Made by a program: the position numbers and the translations under genes. Shown piece by piece: positions 33,429-41,915 of a stretch of DNA of 53,928 nt. Numbering within the stretch: position 1 is the first letter of the stretch; every line of letters begins with the position of its first letter. This DNA comes from an uncultured Myxococcales bacterium (lineage in GTDB: Bacteria; Myxococcota_A; UBA9042; DTJE01), in contig CAIZWN010000004.1 in the NCBI GenBank assembly GCA_903936705.1, positions 1 to 53,928 of the forward strand, written 5' to 3'. Under the pieces are notes generated by a model. The model worked only from the letters and a program-made list of their open reading frames with translations, had not been told where the DNA came from and did not search any database.

Positions 33429-35324
33429 CTAATTCGACCGCAAACACATCGGTTCCATGAAGACCTTTCCGGCCTTGATCAGGCGTTCGGCGGTCAGGCT
33501 TTTGGCCACCGGGTCGCAGTCGGTCATGTTGCCGCGGAAGTGGAATACCATCTCGGGGTCCACGGACGGGGGCATTTGCCAATCGAACGGCGTGCGGCCC
33601 TTGGATTCCCCGTTGATCGTCACCTTCATGCCAGATGGCAGGGATGCGATACGAATGACGGTAGGAGGCGTCGTGACCGGCGCGGGGGCTGCAACCTCGT
33701 TGCCAGACGCAGCACCGGCGGGACTTTCCTGGCCGGTTGCGGTTGCCGCCGGCACTGGCTCGCCCGCCGCAACAGCCTCGGCAGCCAGGGGCTGTCCAGA
33801 TGGTGCGGGCGCAGGGATGTTTGCTGGCGGAGTGTTTGCCTGGGCCGCAGGTGCCTCGTTTGCAGCAGCAGGAGCAGTCGCAGGAACAGTTGGCTGCTTG
33901 ACCGCGGCAACAGTCGCAGCGTCGGAACTAGCCGTCTGGTTCTGATTCATGTTCGGCAGTTGCATGATCACCCAGGCGACACCGATACCCATTGAAAGAC
34001 CCATGATGATGGCCAGGACCCAGCGCAGCCAGGTCATGCGCTTTCCATCGGACGGAGGAATCCGTTCGACCGTCCGGGTCGGGTCGGGTGTGCGCTGGGG
34101 CCCGCGTGTCGATGGCCCGCCCCGTTCGACGCGCTGACCAGCCTCCTTCTGTGGCGGCAGAGGTCCGGTTGTCTCCTCCTGGCGGGGGGGATTCTTGCCG
34201 TCTGACCATCCGGGCATCGCGGAAGGCGTCTCTGGTTTGGAGGCCTCGGTAGAAAGCACCGATGGAGGCGACGTCGGCAGGCCGCCTCCGGATGACGACA
34301 GGTACAGAAACTCGTCCAGCATCTGGCGGGCCGAGGCCGGTCGGGCACTCTGGGAAGGCGACAGACAGCGACGGAAGAACGACTTGACGTTCGGCGAAAG
34401 CCCGATGGCCTCGGGCAGGTCGGTTGGGTCAAAGGAAGGATCCGCCTTTTTCGTCAGGACGGTGATTACGGAATTCCCCGGGAACGGCAGCACGCCTGTC
34501 ATCGCCTGGAACAGCATGATCCCGGTGGCGTACAGGTCCGTGCGTCCGTCGATCTCGACGCTTCCGCCATGCTGTGCCTGTTCGGGCGCCATATAGCTGG
34601 GTGTGCCAAGGATGTCGACGGCCCCCGACAAGGTATTGTCGATTGAATTGGCATCGCTGCCTGTGACCTTGGCGATTCCGAAGTCCAGGATCTTCGCTTT
34701 GGGCGACGTTTCGTCCCCGGCAACCATGACGTTGCTGGGCTTGATATCCCGATGGACGATCCCGGCGCGATGGGCCGTATCAAGCGCGTCCAGAATCTGG
34801 CTGAACAGCACCTTCAGGAACAGTGGATGCAGCGCCCTGCCTTGTTTCCGATGCTCGGACAGGATGCGGTCGAATCCCCTGCCTCCGCGAACGTATTCCA
34901 TGACCATGAACGGCAGTTCAAAGCCAAGGTCCTCGACGCCGAAATCATAAAGGCGAACGATGTTGGGATGTTCTAGCTTGCACAGGGCTACCGCCTCGCG
35001 GCGGAATCTCTGGCGGGTAACGTCCTGCAGTGCCGTGTTTGCAATGACCTTGACCGCGACCTCGCGCTCGAGGTCCATGTGGATTGCCAGGAACACGGCG
35101 CCCATGCCGCCTTCGCCCAGCAGGCCGGCCAGCAGATATTTTCCCGAAAACACCCTGCCCAGCAGCGGATCAACCGGTCGATTACGTCCGGTATAATATT
35201 CTTTGGCTTTCCTGAACCACGTGTCCGGAATGAACCGATAACCGCTCTCTGCGCATGAGGGCTTGCTGCAAGCCTCTCCAACCCGGGCGCCTACGGCGGC
35301 GCAATGTGGGCAGATCGACGTCAT
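33429..35324 (-). CDS. Ser/Thr protein kinase with zinc-ribbon N-terminus and PEGA domain
   Basis: This 631-residue transmembrane kinase begins with a Cys-rich zinc-ribbon-like stretch (CPHCAAVGARVGEACSKPSC). The Hanks-type kinase domain is complete: GEGGMGAVFLA, VKVI, HRDIKPSNVM, DFGIAK and MAPEQ. A Pro/Gln-rich linker leads to one TM helix (LRWVLAIIMGLSMGIGVAWV), an Ala/Pro-rich extracytoplasmic stalk and a PEGA domain (VIRIASLPSGMKVTINGES) near the end. PEGA domains bind cell-surface glycans or proteins. ATG 35324 follows GGAGGGG; an open extension to 35600 runs into the divergent gene. It is divergent from the pseudokinase gene and convergent with the small lipoprotein, and is likely the active member of the pair. 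Confidence 0.9.
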   Translation of the reverse strand: MTSICPHCAAVGARVGEACSKPSCAESGYRFIPDTWFRKAKEYYTGRNRPVDPLLGRVFSGKYLLAGLLGEGGMGAVFLAIHMDLEREVAVKVIANTALQDVTRQRFRREAVALCKLEHPNIVRLYDFGVEDLGFELPFMVMEYVRGGRGFDRILSEHRKQGRALHPLFLKVLFSQILDALDTAHRAGIVHRDIKPSNVMVAGDETSPKAKILDFGIAKVTGSDANSIDNTLSGAVDILGTPSYMAPEQAQHGGSVEIDGRTDLYATGIMLFQAMTGVLPFPGNSVITVLTKKADPSFDPTDLPEAIGLSPNVKSFFRRCLSPSQSARPASARQMLDEFLYLSSSGGGLPTSPPSVLSTEASKPETPSAMPGWSDGKNPPRQEETTGPLPPQKEAGQRVERGGPSTRGPQRTPDPTRTVERIPPSDGKRMTWLRWVLAIIMGLSMGIGVAWVIMQLPNMNQNQTASSDAATVAAVKQPTVPATAPAAANEAPAAQANTPPANIPAPAPSGQPLAAEAVAAGEPVPAATATGQESPAGAASGNEVAAPAPVTTPPTVIRIASLPSGMKVTINGESKGRTPFDWQMPPSVDPEMVFHFRGNMTDCDPVAKSLTAERLIKAGKVFMEPMCLRSN

Positions 35325-35361
35325 TGACCCCTCCGGCTTCCGTATTTTGCGAGCACGCGGG

Positions 35362-35390
35362 ATCCTAATACCAGGTCGCTTGTGATTCAA
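35362..35390 (-). promoter_or_regulatory. Possible sigma-70-type promoter for the PEGA kinase
   Basis: On the minus strand TTGAAT (35390-35385) and TAGGAT (35367-35362) are 17 bp apart, about 38 bp upstream of the kinase start. Confidence 0.35.
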
Positions 35391-35535
35391 CCCGGTTTCT
35401 AAGGTCTCGAAAGATTCCTGATCTGCCTTTTTTCGGCGCAAAGCGATGAATAAGGTCCAACCGTTGTCGCGTGTTGTGGTAATCTTTGCCCCCGTGGCGG
35501 ACCGTCGGTTCTGGCGGTTTTTTGGGTGACAAAGG

Positions 35536-37917
35536 ATGCCGAAAACGGTCAGGGATTGGCTGCTGGAACAGGAGATCGGCAGGGACGCCGTCAGCGTCAC
35601 CTTCCGTGCCCGTCATCGCAACCTGTCCGGCGAATGGACTGTCAAGGTCTACCAGGAAGGCGTCCTGGATCGCGAAGCCGTTCGCGAGGCCTTCATCCGT
35701 GAGGGCGTTGCCCTGGCCTCGGTGCAGCATCCGAACCTTCTGCGAATCCAGGTGCCGTTCGTCGAGGACAAGCTGACCTACTGCCCCATGGAATGGGTTT
35801 CGGGCCGTTGTCTGGACGTACTGATTCACGAGGGCCCACCGCGCTGGACGGTGGATTCAGCCGCCAGGATACTGGTTGCGGCGGCCGAGGGAGTCGGCGA
35901 GGCTCACAGGCAGAATCCCCCCATAGTTCACCGTGATCTTAGACCCGAGATGATTCGTGTCATGGAAGACGGCCTGGTCAAGGTCGGCGACTTCTGCCTG
36001 GGCCAGACGATTGACGAGCGGTCGGTAAACGGCACCGTTCATGAGGTCTGGGACCCCAGATACACGTCACCCGAGGTCCTGGGAGGAAAGGCCTCGACGG
36101 TGCGTTCGGACGTGTATTCACTGGGTTTGATCCTTTACAGGATGCTTGCCGGCCGTCTGCCGTTCGATCTTCCAAAGGCGAAGAACGTCATCGGATTGAT
36201 ATTTGCCCTGCACAAGGCCCACGGCAGCGGGCTGGTTCAGTTGCGGGACCTGGTGCCCGAGGTGCCAGTATCGCTTGCCGGCCTCGTCATGGACTCGATT
36301 GGACCTGCTGCCGGGCGGCCCGAGAATGCCTCTGTTTTTGCCGAAAAACTTGCCGCGTCCGCCGGGGTCGTCAGAACCCGAATGCCGGTTGCGCATACCG
36401 AGGATGACGAGACTCGTATTGGGCTGTCGGTCGATGCCGTGCGCAAGGCTCTGGGGATGGACCCGCTTGCGACGTCTGCGGCAGGTGCCGATCCCGTTGC
36501 GACCACGGCCGGCAGTCACCAACGACCCATTGAATCGGGCGGGGGTATGGCAAGACCGGCGCCTGTCCCGGCTGTTCCCTCTGTCCCGTTTTCGCGCCGA
36601 ATCAGGCAGCCTTGGGTGATAGTTACATTGGTGACGATGCTGGTTGTGGCCGGTGGCATCGCCTTCTGGCGGTTCTTCGAGGTCCCAAGGCGCCAGAAGG
36701 CGGCCATTGACAGCGCGGATTGTGACAAGGCCCGAGGTATGCGTGATCGTGGTGCTTGGGCCAGCTATCTTGGGGCGCACGCAAAGGGCATTTGTGCGGT
36801 CGAGGCCGCGACGGCCATCAAGGACATCGATGCCTGCGCCCTGGCTCGCAAGAACGCGGATGCTGGGTCGTGGAAGGAATATTCCAAGTCGTTTCCCTCG
36901 GGAATATGCAAGACCGAGGCAACCAGTGCGATCCAGGCCGGGGAACAGTTGGCGTGCAAGACTGCCAGGGCGGCGAATACGTCGAAGTCGTGGCGGTCGT
37001 ACCTGGATGCAAATCCGGCCGGCGTCTGCATCGACGAAGCGAAACGGGCCATCCAGGACCTGGCGGCGTGCGACAAGGCCCGCAGCACGGCAGATATCGC
37101 GTTATGGAAGGCGTACCTGGACGTGTACCCCGAGGGGACCTGTCATGGCGAGGCCGAGACGGTCCTGCATGTCTCAACCCGCCTGATCAAGTGGATCGAG
37201 ATCCCGGGCGGCCGATTCGAGATGGGTTCCAGGCGCGGCGGTGACGATGACGGAATGCCTCGTCACGAAGTGACTGTTCCGACCTTCCTCATGGCGAAGA
37301 CCGAGGTGACGGTGGAACAGTACCGGGCCTGCGTAGGCGCGGGCGTCTGTTCGCAGCCAGGCGCCGGTGACAAGTGCAACTGGGGCGTATCGGGTCGGGA
37401 CTCCAGTCCGGTGAATTGCGTGACCTGGCATCAGGCGCGGGTGTTCGCGAAGTGGGTGGGCGGCCGCCTTCCGTCCGAAGCAGAATGGGAGTACGCGGCC
37501 CGCAGTGCAGGAAAGGACCAGGAGTACCCGTGGGGTGATACCGTGGCGTCATGTGCTTTTGCAATCATGGACGATGCGAACGCTGCGCGCGGACAGAACC
37601 GAGAAACTGCAGGCTGCGGAGCGGGGACAACGTCGCCCGTGTGCTCCAGGCCCGACGGGAATTCCTTGCAGGGGGTTTGTGACCTGGCCGGCAACGTCTG
37701 GGAATGGACCGAGGACTGCTGGCACGAATCCTACACGGGCGCTCCGGCCGATCATGTGCCGTGGACTGCGGGATGCCAGTCGGGGGCCAGGGTCTGGCGT
37801 GGCGGTTCGTGCCTTGGCAGCGAACGTCTGCTGCGATCGACCTTCAGGTTCCGCGGGGATCCCGGAAACCATAGTACCGGCCTGGGATTCAGAACCGTCA
37901 GGTCCGGGCCTCCTTGA
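35536..37917 (+). CDS. Probable pseudokinase with four Cys/Trp repeats and FGE-like domain
   Basis: This 793-residue protein starts with a Ser/Thr kinase fold in which several motifs are altered. The P-loop is EIGRDAVSVTF with one Gly, the catalytic loop reads HRDLRPEM (Lys to Arg, Asn to Met), and DFG is DFC. The AVK-type Lys (TVKVY) and HRD Asp remain. One TM helix lies at about 358-380. Residues about 394-545 hold four repeats of roughly 38 residues with the pattern C..A, W..Y, G.C..EA. From about 553 there is an FGE/SUMF1-like domain (GGRFEMGSRRGGDDDG, CNWGVSG, GGRLPSEAEWEYAAR, YPWGD, GNVWEWTEDCW, WRGGSCLGSE) lacking the catalytic second Cys. It heads a five-gene operon. Loss of the Mg-binding Asn makes catalysis doubtful. 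Confidence 0.85.
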   Translation: MPKTVRDWLLEQEIGRDAVSVTFRARHRNLSGEWTVKVYQEGVLDREAVREAFIREGVALASVQHPNLLRIQVPFVEDKLTYCPMEWVSGRCLDVLIHEGPPRWTVDSAARILVAAAEGVGEAHRQNPPIVHRDLRPEMIRVMEDGLVKVGDFCLGQTIDERSVNGTVHEVWDPRYTSPEVLGGKASTVRSDVYSLGLILYRMLAGRLPFDLPKAKNVIGLIFALHKAHGSGLVQLRDLVPEVPVSLAGLVMDSIGPAAGRPENASVFAEKLAASAGVVRTRMPVAHTEDDETRIGLSVDAVRKALGMDPLATSAAGADPVATTAGSHQRPIESGGGMARPAPVPAVPSVPFSRRIRQPWVIVTLVTMLVVAGGIAFWRFFEVPRRQKAAIDSADCDKARGMRDRGAWASYLGAHAKGICAVEAATAIKDIDACALARKNADAGSWKEYSKSFPSGICKTEATSAIQAGEQLACKTARAANTSKSWRSYLDANPAGVCIDEAKRAIQDLAACDKARSTADIALWKAYLDVYPEGTCHGEAETVLHVSTRLIKWIEIPGGRFEMGSRRGGDDDGMPRHEVTVPTFLMAKTEVTVEQYRACVGAGVCSQPGAGDKCNWGVSGRDSSPVNCVTWHQARVFAKWVGGRLPSEAEWEYAARSAGKDQEYPWGDTVASCAFAIMDDANAARGQNRETAGCGAGTTSPVCSRPDGNSLQGVCDLAGNVWEWTEDCWHESYTGAPADHVPWTAGCQSGARVWRGGSCLGSERLLRSTFRFRGDPGNHSTGLGFRTVRSGPP

Positions 37918-37980
37918 TCTGTAATGCTCGCGCACGAAACTTCGTGGTACTATCGGCCACCGGAATTCGGGAGGACAGTG

Positions 37981-39054
37981 GTGGGCTCGGGGTGTGTGCG
38001 TCAAGCGCTGGGGAACCAGTCTGCGTATGGCGGGTCCCTGGTTCTGTTGTCCGTTTGCATGGCGGCATTCTCGTTTTCCCAGGCAGCCAGGGCTGACGAA
38101 GGACTTACCGGCCCGCCTGATCGGACGCGCTATCCTCGCGAGGCCTTCCTTCTTGGTGACGGTTCGGGACTGACGTTGGCAGTGGCGCGTGACAGTGCCA
38201 GGGCCGAGATCGCCCGATACTTCGAGGTTCGGATAGACAGTTCCTTCGAATCGCTGACCCGTACCATCAGTCTCGTAAAGAACAATGTCGAGACCAGCCA
38301 CGCTTCGGAGGACGTTCAGACGCGGACACTGTCGGAGACCAAGGTGGTCCTGGAGGGTGTCGAGATCGTTGCCACCTGGAAAAGCGAGGGCCAGATTCAT
38401 GCTCTTGCGGTGCTGGATCGAGGAATGGCTGCGCAGCGACTGGTCGAGGGGATCAAGACCATGGATCGCGACATCCAGGGGTTGCTGGAATCGGCACGCG
38501 CGCTTCCCGGGTCGGTAGAACTGATTCGGAAGGTAAATCGTGCCATTTTCCTGTTTGCCGTGCGGCGCATCCAGCAGCAGAAACTGGCGCTGATCCAGGC
38601 GTCGGCGGTTCCGCCGCTGCCCATTTCGCAGACCGACCTGTTGCTGGAACTGGACCACGCGTTCAAGGCCAGTCCAATCATGGTGAAGATGACCGGGGAC
38701 GAGGGAGGTCGGATCCGTGCGGCTGTCGAAAGCGAGTTCACGCGCAAAGGGTTTCGCGTTACACAAAGTGACTATGACGCAGTGATCAGGATTCGAGGGC
38801 AGTGGGCCACCGAAGTGCTGGTATCTACTGACGAACGATTCCGATATGTGAGCTGGTCGTTGAGGCTGCAAGCCACCGATCTCGAGAAGGCTTCCGTCGA
38901 TCTCGCGGTTCTGGAGGAACGTGGCAGGGAAGGGCACAAGACGGTGCCCGGGGCGATCCAGCGATCCGAGGCTGCTGCCTGCGCGCGAATCTCCGACAAG
39001 ATCGGGCTGGTGCAAAAGATCATGCTGGCAATCGTTGCGATGCCGGGGGAATGA
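37981..39054 (+). CDS. Secreted LPP20-like protein
   Basis: This 357-residue protein has an N-terminal export signal (SLVLLSVCMAAFSFSQAARA). The following 130 residues match the LPP20/FlgP style: ARDSARAEIARYFEVRIDSS, then a stretch rich in Ser and Thr, then LEGVEIVATWKSEGQIHALAVLDR. The C-terminal part (about 200-357) looks like a second alpha/beta domain with SEFTRKGFRVTQSDYDAVI. LPP20 proteins are outer-membrane or surface-associated. GTG 37981 is chosen because GGGAGG lies 6 nt upstream and it gives a compact signal peptide; ATG 37924 has no such site. The CsgG-like gene starts one base after its stop, implying coupled translation. Confidence 0.65.
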   Translation: MGSGCVRQALGNQSAYGGSLVLLSVCMAAFSFSQAARADEGLTGPPDRTRYPREAFLLGDGSGLTLAVARDSARAEIARYFEVRIDSSFESLTRTISLVKNNVETSHASEDVQTRTLSETKVVLEGVEIVATWKSEGQIHALAVLDRGMAAQRLVEGIKTMDRDIQGLLESARALPGSVELIRKVNRAIFLFAVRRIQQQKLALIQASAVPPLPISQTDLLLELDHAFKASPIMVKMTGDEGGRIRAAVESEFTRKGFRVTQSDYDAVIRIRGQWATEVLVSTDERFRYVSWSLRLQATDLEKASVDLAVLEERGREGHKTVPGAIQRSEAAACARISDKIGLVQKIMLAIVAMPGE

Positions 39055-39055
39055 G

Positions 39056-39847
39056 ATGACCAAGGCTGGTTACAACGTACGACATGGGTTTTGGGCGACC
39101 GTGCTGTTGGTGGCTGTTCTTGCCGCATGCGGAGGTGCACAGCAGCGCTCCGATTCGGGCGCCAGCGGGGCAAAAGCCGGCTCGGGCGCCAGGAAGGTTG
39201 ATCCGAACGACCCGTTTGCGGGGGGCTGCTCTCGCCAGGGTGAGGCCGGGAAGACCGTCATCAATCCCGAATGCATACGTTGCAACCCGGCGGTGGCCGA
39301 GAATCTGACCATTGCCGACCTTGGAACTGTCGCAGTTGCCAGCGTGGAGATCGTGGGCAATGCCACGCTGGGGGCGAGTCGCGAGGTAATTCGGCGCAGT
39401 CACGATGACACGATGGGCATCACCGAGGTCCTGACGCGTCGATTCATCGAGGCTGGGGTTCCCATGGCCGAGCGGGACAAGGCTCTTGCAAACAAGATGT
39501 TCGATGAACTCGAGTTTTCCGCGTCAGGGGCAGTCGACGATGCGTCGGCACCAGCCATCGGACACCAGCAAGGCGCCAAGACGCTGGTTGTCAGCCAGTT
39601 CGAGTTCAACGGGGAATTCGACTACGGGGCCAACGAGGGCGGGGACATAATACTCCGGGAACCCAAGTCGATCAGCTACCAGGCGATCAGAATCAAGGGG
39701 CTTGACGTGTCCAGGGGTCTGGTTGTATTCGACGTGCGCTACAGCATCACAGGCAATGTTTCGAAGGTGCTGATGCCGAAGGTTCTGGCCCAGTACGCCG
39801 TGCAGGACATCCTGAAGAGATTGCGCACTGCCGGGCCCAGATTCTGA
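39056..39847 (+). CDS. CsgG/LpoB-like lipoprotein
   Basis: This 263-residue lipoprotein has lipobox LAAC near residue 24. The mature part resembles the CsgG/LpoB/FlgT-type alpha/beta fold. VAVASVEIVG is the first strand, then DDTMGITEVLTRRFIEAG and MAERDKALANKMFDELEF. The next stretch is SASGAVDDASAPAIG plus HQQGAKTLVVSQFEF, the 'gad-l-v-g' step of the family. VDPNDPFAGGCSR before it is a short linker with Cys. Members form outer-membrane pores or regulate cell-wall synthases. The start at 39056 sits directly after the LPP20-like stop. The pairing of LPP20-like and CsgG-like proteins is familiar from envelope and flagellar contexts, but no flagellar gene is nearby. Confidence 0.65.
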   Translation: MTKAGYNVRHGFWATVLLVAVLAACGGAQQRSDSGASGAKAGSGARKVDPNDPFAGGCSRQGEAGKTVINPECIRCNPAVAENLTIADLGTVAVASVEIVGNATLGASREVIRRSHDDTMGITEVLTRRFIEAGVPMAERDKALANKMFDELEFSASGAVDDASAPAIGHQQGAKTLVVSQFEFNGEFDYGANEGGDIILREPKSISYQAIRIKGLDVSRGLVVFDVRYSITGNVSKVLMPKVLAQYAVQDILKRLRTAGPRF

Positions 39848-39866
39848 CGGTTTTCCGGGGGGGGCG

Positions 39867-40631
39867 ATGAATAGCGATCGTGATGACGACCCGGTGACGG
39901 TTCACGAATCCACTGATGACACGGCGAAACTTGCTGCCGAAGCGAGATCCGCGGCTCGCAGGGCCGCCGTGATTTCCGGCGTCGGGGCGGCGGCTGTGGG
40001 GGCTGTCGGGTGGGTCGGTTCCGAGATGGCGGCCGACGCCGTTGAACAGGCCAAGAACGAGGCAATCGCCGAGCTGGACCTGCGCCAGCAGACCGATGTG
40101 CAGGAGGCCAGTGCCAAAATCCTGGGCCTTGGCGAGGAGCAGTCCTCCCGCCTGCAGCTGCAGGCCGACAGCATCGAGGATCGGCTGGTCGTGCAGTCCG
40201 AGGACCTGGCGGCAGGTTTGATCCAGCGTTTGCACGAGGCAGCTGAACGTCTGACCCATCAGGTCGAGGATTCGCTGTTCAGCATCATGCGCGACGGGGA
40301 ACGGGAGCTTCATCGCTTGTCCCAGGAACTGGAGGCGGAAATCACGGAACAGCGGGAACAGGCGCTGGCCGAGATCCGCGGTGCCGGCGCCAGGGCCGTG
40401 GAACTGGCGCAGACTCAGCTTGAGGGCATAAGGTCCGAGGCCGAGCGGGTTGCAAGCGTTGTCAGCGCGAACATGGACGAACGGATCCACCAGTTCGAGA
40501 CCAAGGTTTCCGGGGCCGTCGAGAGTGTCCACACCGCCGCCGAGACTCGGGTCAGCGAACTGCACAACCTGCAGGGGTCCTTCCGGGTTGACCAGGGTGC
40601 GAATCCCGAGGACGATTACGAAATCGGTTAG
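39867..40631 (+). CDS. Coiled-coil membrane-associated protein
   Basis: This 254-residue protein has one hydrophobic, Ala/Gly-rich segment near residues 34-52 (AVISGVGAAAVGAVGWVG). After it comes about 180 residues of heptad-like helix rich in Glu, Gln, Arg and Ala, much like apolipoprotein or phasin-type helices. No catalytic motif is seen. A run of eight G upstream of ATG 39867 (39857-39864) serves as a strong but unusual ribosome site. It lies 19 bp after the CsgG-like gene and 17 bp before the two-TM protein. It may form a filament-like or tethering helix bundle; this is a guess from composition. Confidence 0.65.
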   Translation: MNSDRDDDPVTVHESTDDTAKLAAEARSAARRAAVISGVGAAAVGAVGWVGSEMAADAVEQAKNEAIAELDLRQQTDVQEASAKILGLGEEQSSRLQLQADSIEDRLVVQSEDLAAGLIQRLHEAAERLTHQVEDSLFSIMRDGERELHRLSQELEAEITEQREQALAEIRGAGARAVELAQTQLEGIRSEAERVASVVSANMDERIHQFETKVSGAVESVHTAAETRVSELHNLQGSFRVDQGANPEDDYEIG

Positions 40632-40648
40632 GCCGGGTCGCTCCCGGG

Positions 40649-41884
40649 ATGGGGTTTCTGGTGGCAGGCGGTGGTTCGGACCCAGTCTTTCATGCCAGGC
40701 GCTTTCTGGCCATGCGTGAGCGCCCGGGATTTCCCGAGCAACTCAAGGACGACCTCAAGGATCTTGAAAGCCGGGCTGACGCGATTCCTCGTTCGGCCGA
40801 ACGGCACCAATGGGTCGTGTTCTACGAGGATCTTCTGGAGGTGGCTCGCGACGCCTTGGCGCGGGTGCGCGGAGTGGCTCCGAATCATCCCTCTCCTGGC
40901 CCGCAGGTGAACCCGGGGCCTGCGCCCTGGGGCGGCGGCTCGTCGCAGTCCGTCAGGCGCCAGTTGTCGGACCTCGAGAAGTCGGACCGTGATGCCGTTG
41001 CATACATCATAAACGACAGGGTTCCGCGGCAGCGAAACACCGAGGTCAAGCTGCTGATCGAGGAACTCACCGATGATCTTCCGACCGAAGTCTCGCTGGT
41101 CGGCAACATCCTGGAAGTGCGCTTGTCGCAGGATGCCACTGACGATTTGAGGGCCAAGATCGAGGAAGCGTGCTGCCGCTGGAAGGAAAAAGTCCTGTCG
41201 GGGACGGCCACTCGGGTCGAGCGTCATCGGGAACCGGTTCTTCGGCGGCTGCAGCCCGGGCTTGCTGCGATTGGTCTGACATTTCCGGAAATTCCGTTGG
41301 AGGTTGGTTCCGACAGACTGCCTTCCCCGAAGCTGCCAAGGATCATTCGTGGCAAGGTTCCAACCTGGCCCGAGGCGGCATGGAAATTCTTCCGGTCCAT
41401 GCTGGGCATGGTCTTCCTGTTTTCGATGATTGTGGTTCCACTGGGCCTGAGCCTGGGATTGCAGATCAAGAAGGAGATGGTAATCATTCCGCTGGTGCCC
41501 CTCTTTCTGTTGATTGCCAGCATCCAGGCCACCCGAAACCGTCGGTCCGAGGCCGAACAGGTGTCCGAGCGGCTGAAGGGCGAATTGCAGAAGTTGATCG
41601 GGGCAAAACTCAGGGAATTCGCGGATCAATACCGGCAGGACATCCTTGGCGCCATCAGGCGTTTCCAGGCAAGGAACGATCAGGCCCTCAAGCTGTGGCT
41701 GTTCGATGTCGAAGAGCGGGAGCAGCGGATGGTGGGCGCGGTCGTTGCTGCGCCGACGCCCGAGGTGGTCGTCGAGGCTGGCGGCTCGATCAGGAACCAG
41801 GCTATTGCTGAACAGTTGGCCGACCGCATCATCCCGGCAATCGAGGCCAGGCTGGCCGAATTGGCGGAGTCTGGGGCAGGCTGA
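40649..41884 (+). CDS. Two-TM hairpin protein with long flanking helices
   Basis: This 411-residue protein has about 250 mainly helical residues, then a tight pair of membrane helices at about 250-292 (MLGMVFLFSMIVVPLGLSLG and VIIPLVPLFLLIAS). About 115 further helical residues follow (EAEQVSERLKGELQKLIG and onward). No GTPase, kinase or known catalytic motif is present. The hairpin with helical arms is the shape of dynamin-like membrane paddles without their GTPase, but this is only a likeness. It ends the five-gene pseudokinase operon and converges on hflX with 31 bp between. Confidence 0.6.
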   Translation: MGFLVAGGGSDPVFHARRFLAMRERPGFPEQLKDDLKDLESRADAIPRSAERHQWVVFYEDLLEVARDALARVRGVAPNHPSPGPQVNPGPAPWGGGSSQSVRRQLSDLEKSDRDAVAYIINDRVPRQRNTEVKLLIEELTDDLPTEVSLVGNILEVRLSQDATDDLRAKIEEACCRWKEKVLSGTATRVERHREPVLRRLQPGLAAIGLTFPEIPLEVGSDRLPSPKLPRIIRGKVPTWPEAAWKFFRSMLGMVFLFSMIVVPLGLSLGLQIKKEMVIIPLVPLFLLIASIQATRNRRSEAEQVSERLKGELQKLIGAKLREFADQYRQDILGAIRRFQARNDQALKLWLFDVEEREQRMVGAVVAAPTPEVVVEAGGSIRNQAIAEQLADRIIPAIEARLAELAESGAG

Positions 41885-41915
41885 TCTTCCAGACCGATCT
41901 TCGGCTATTCCGATG

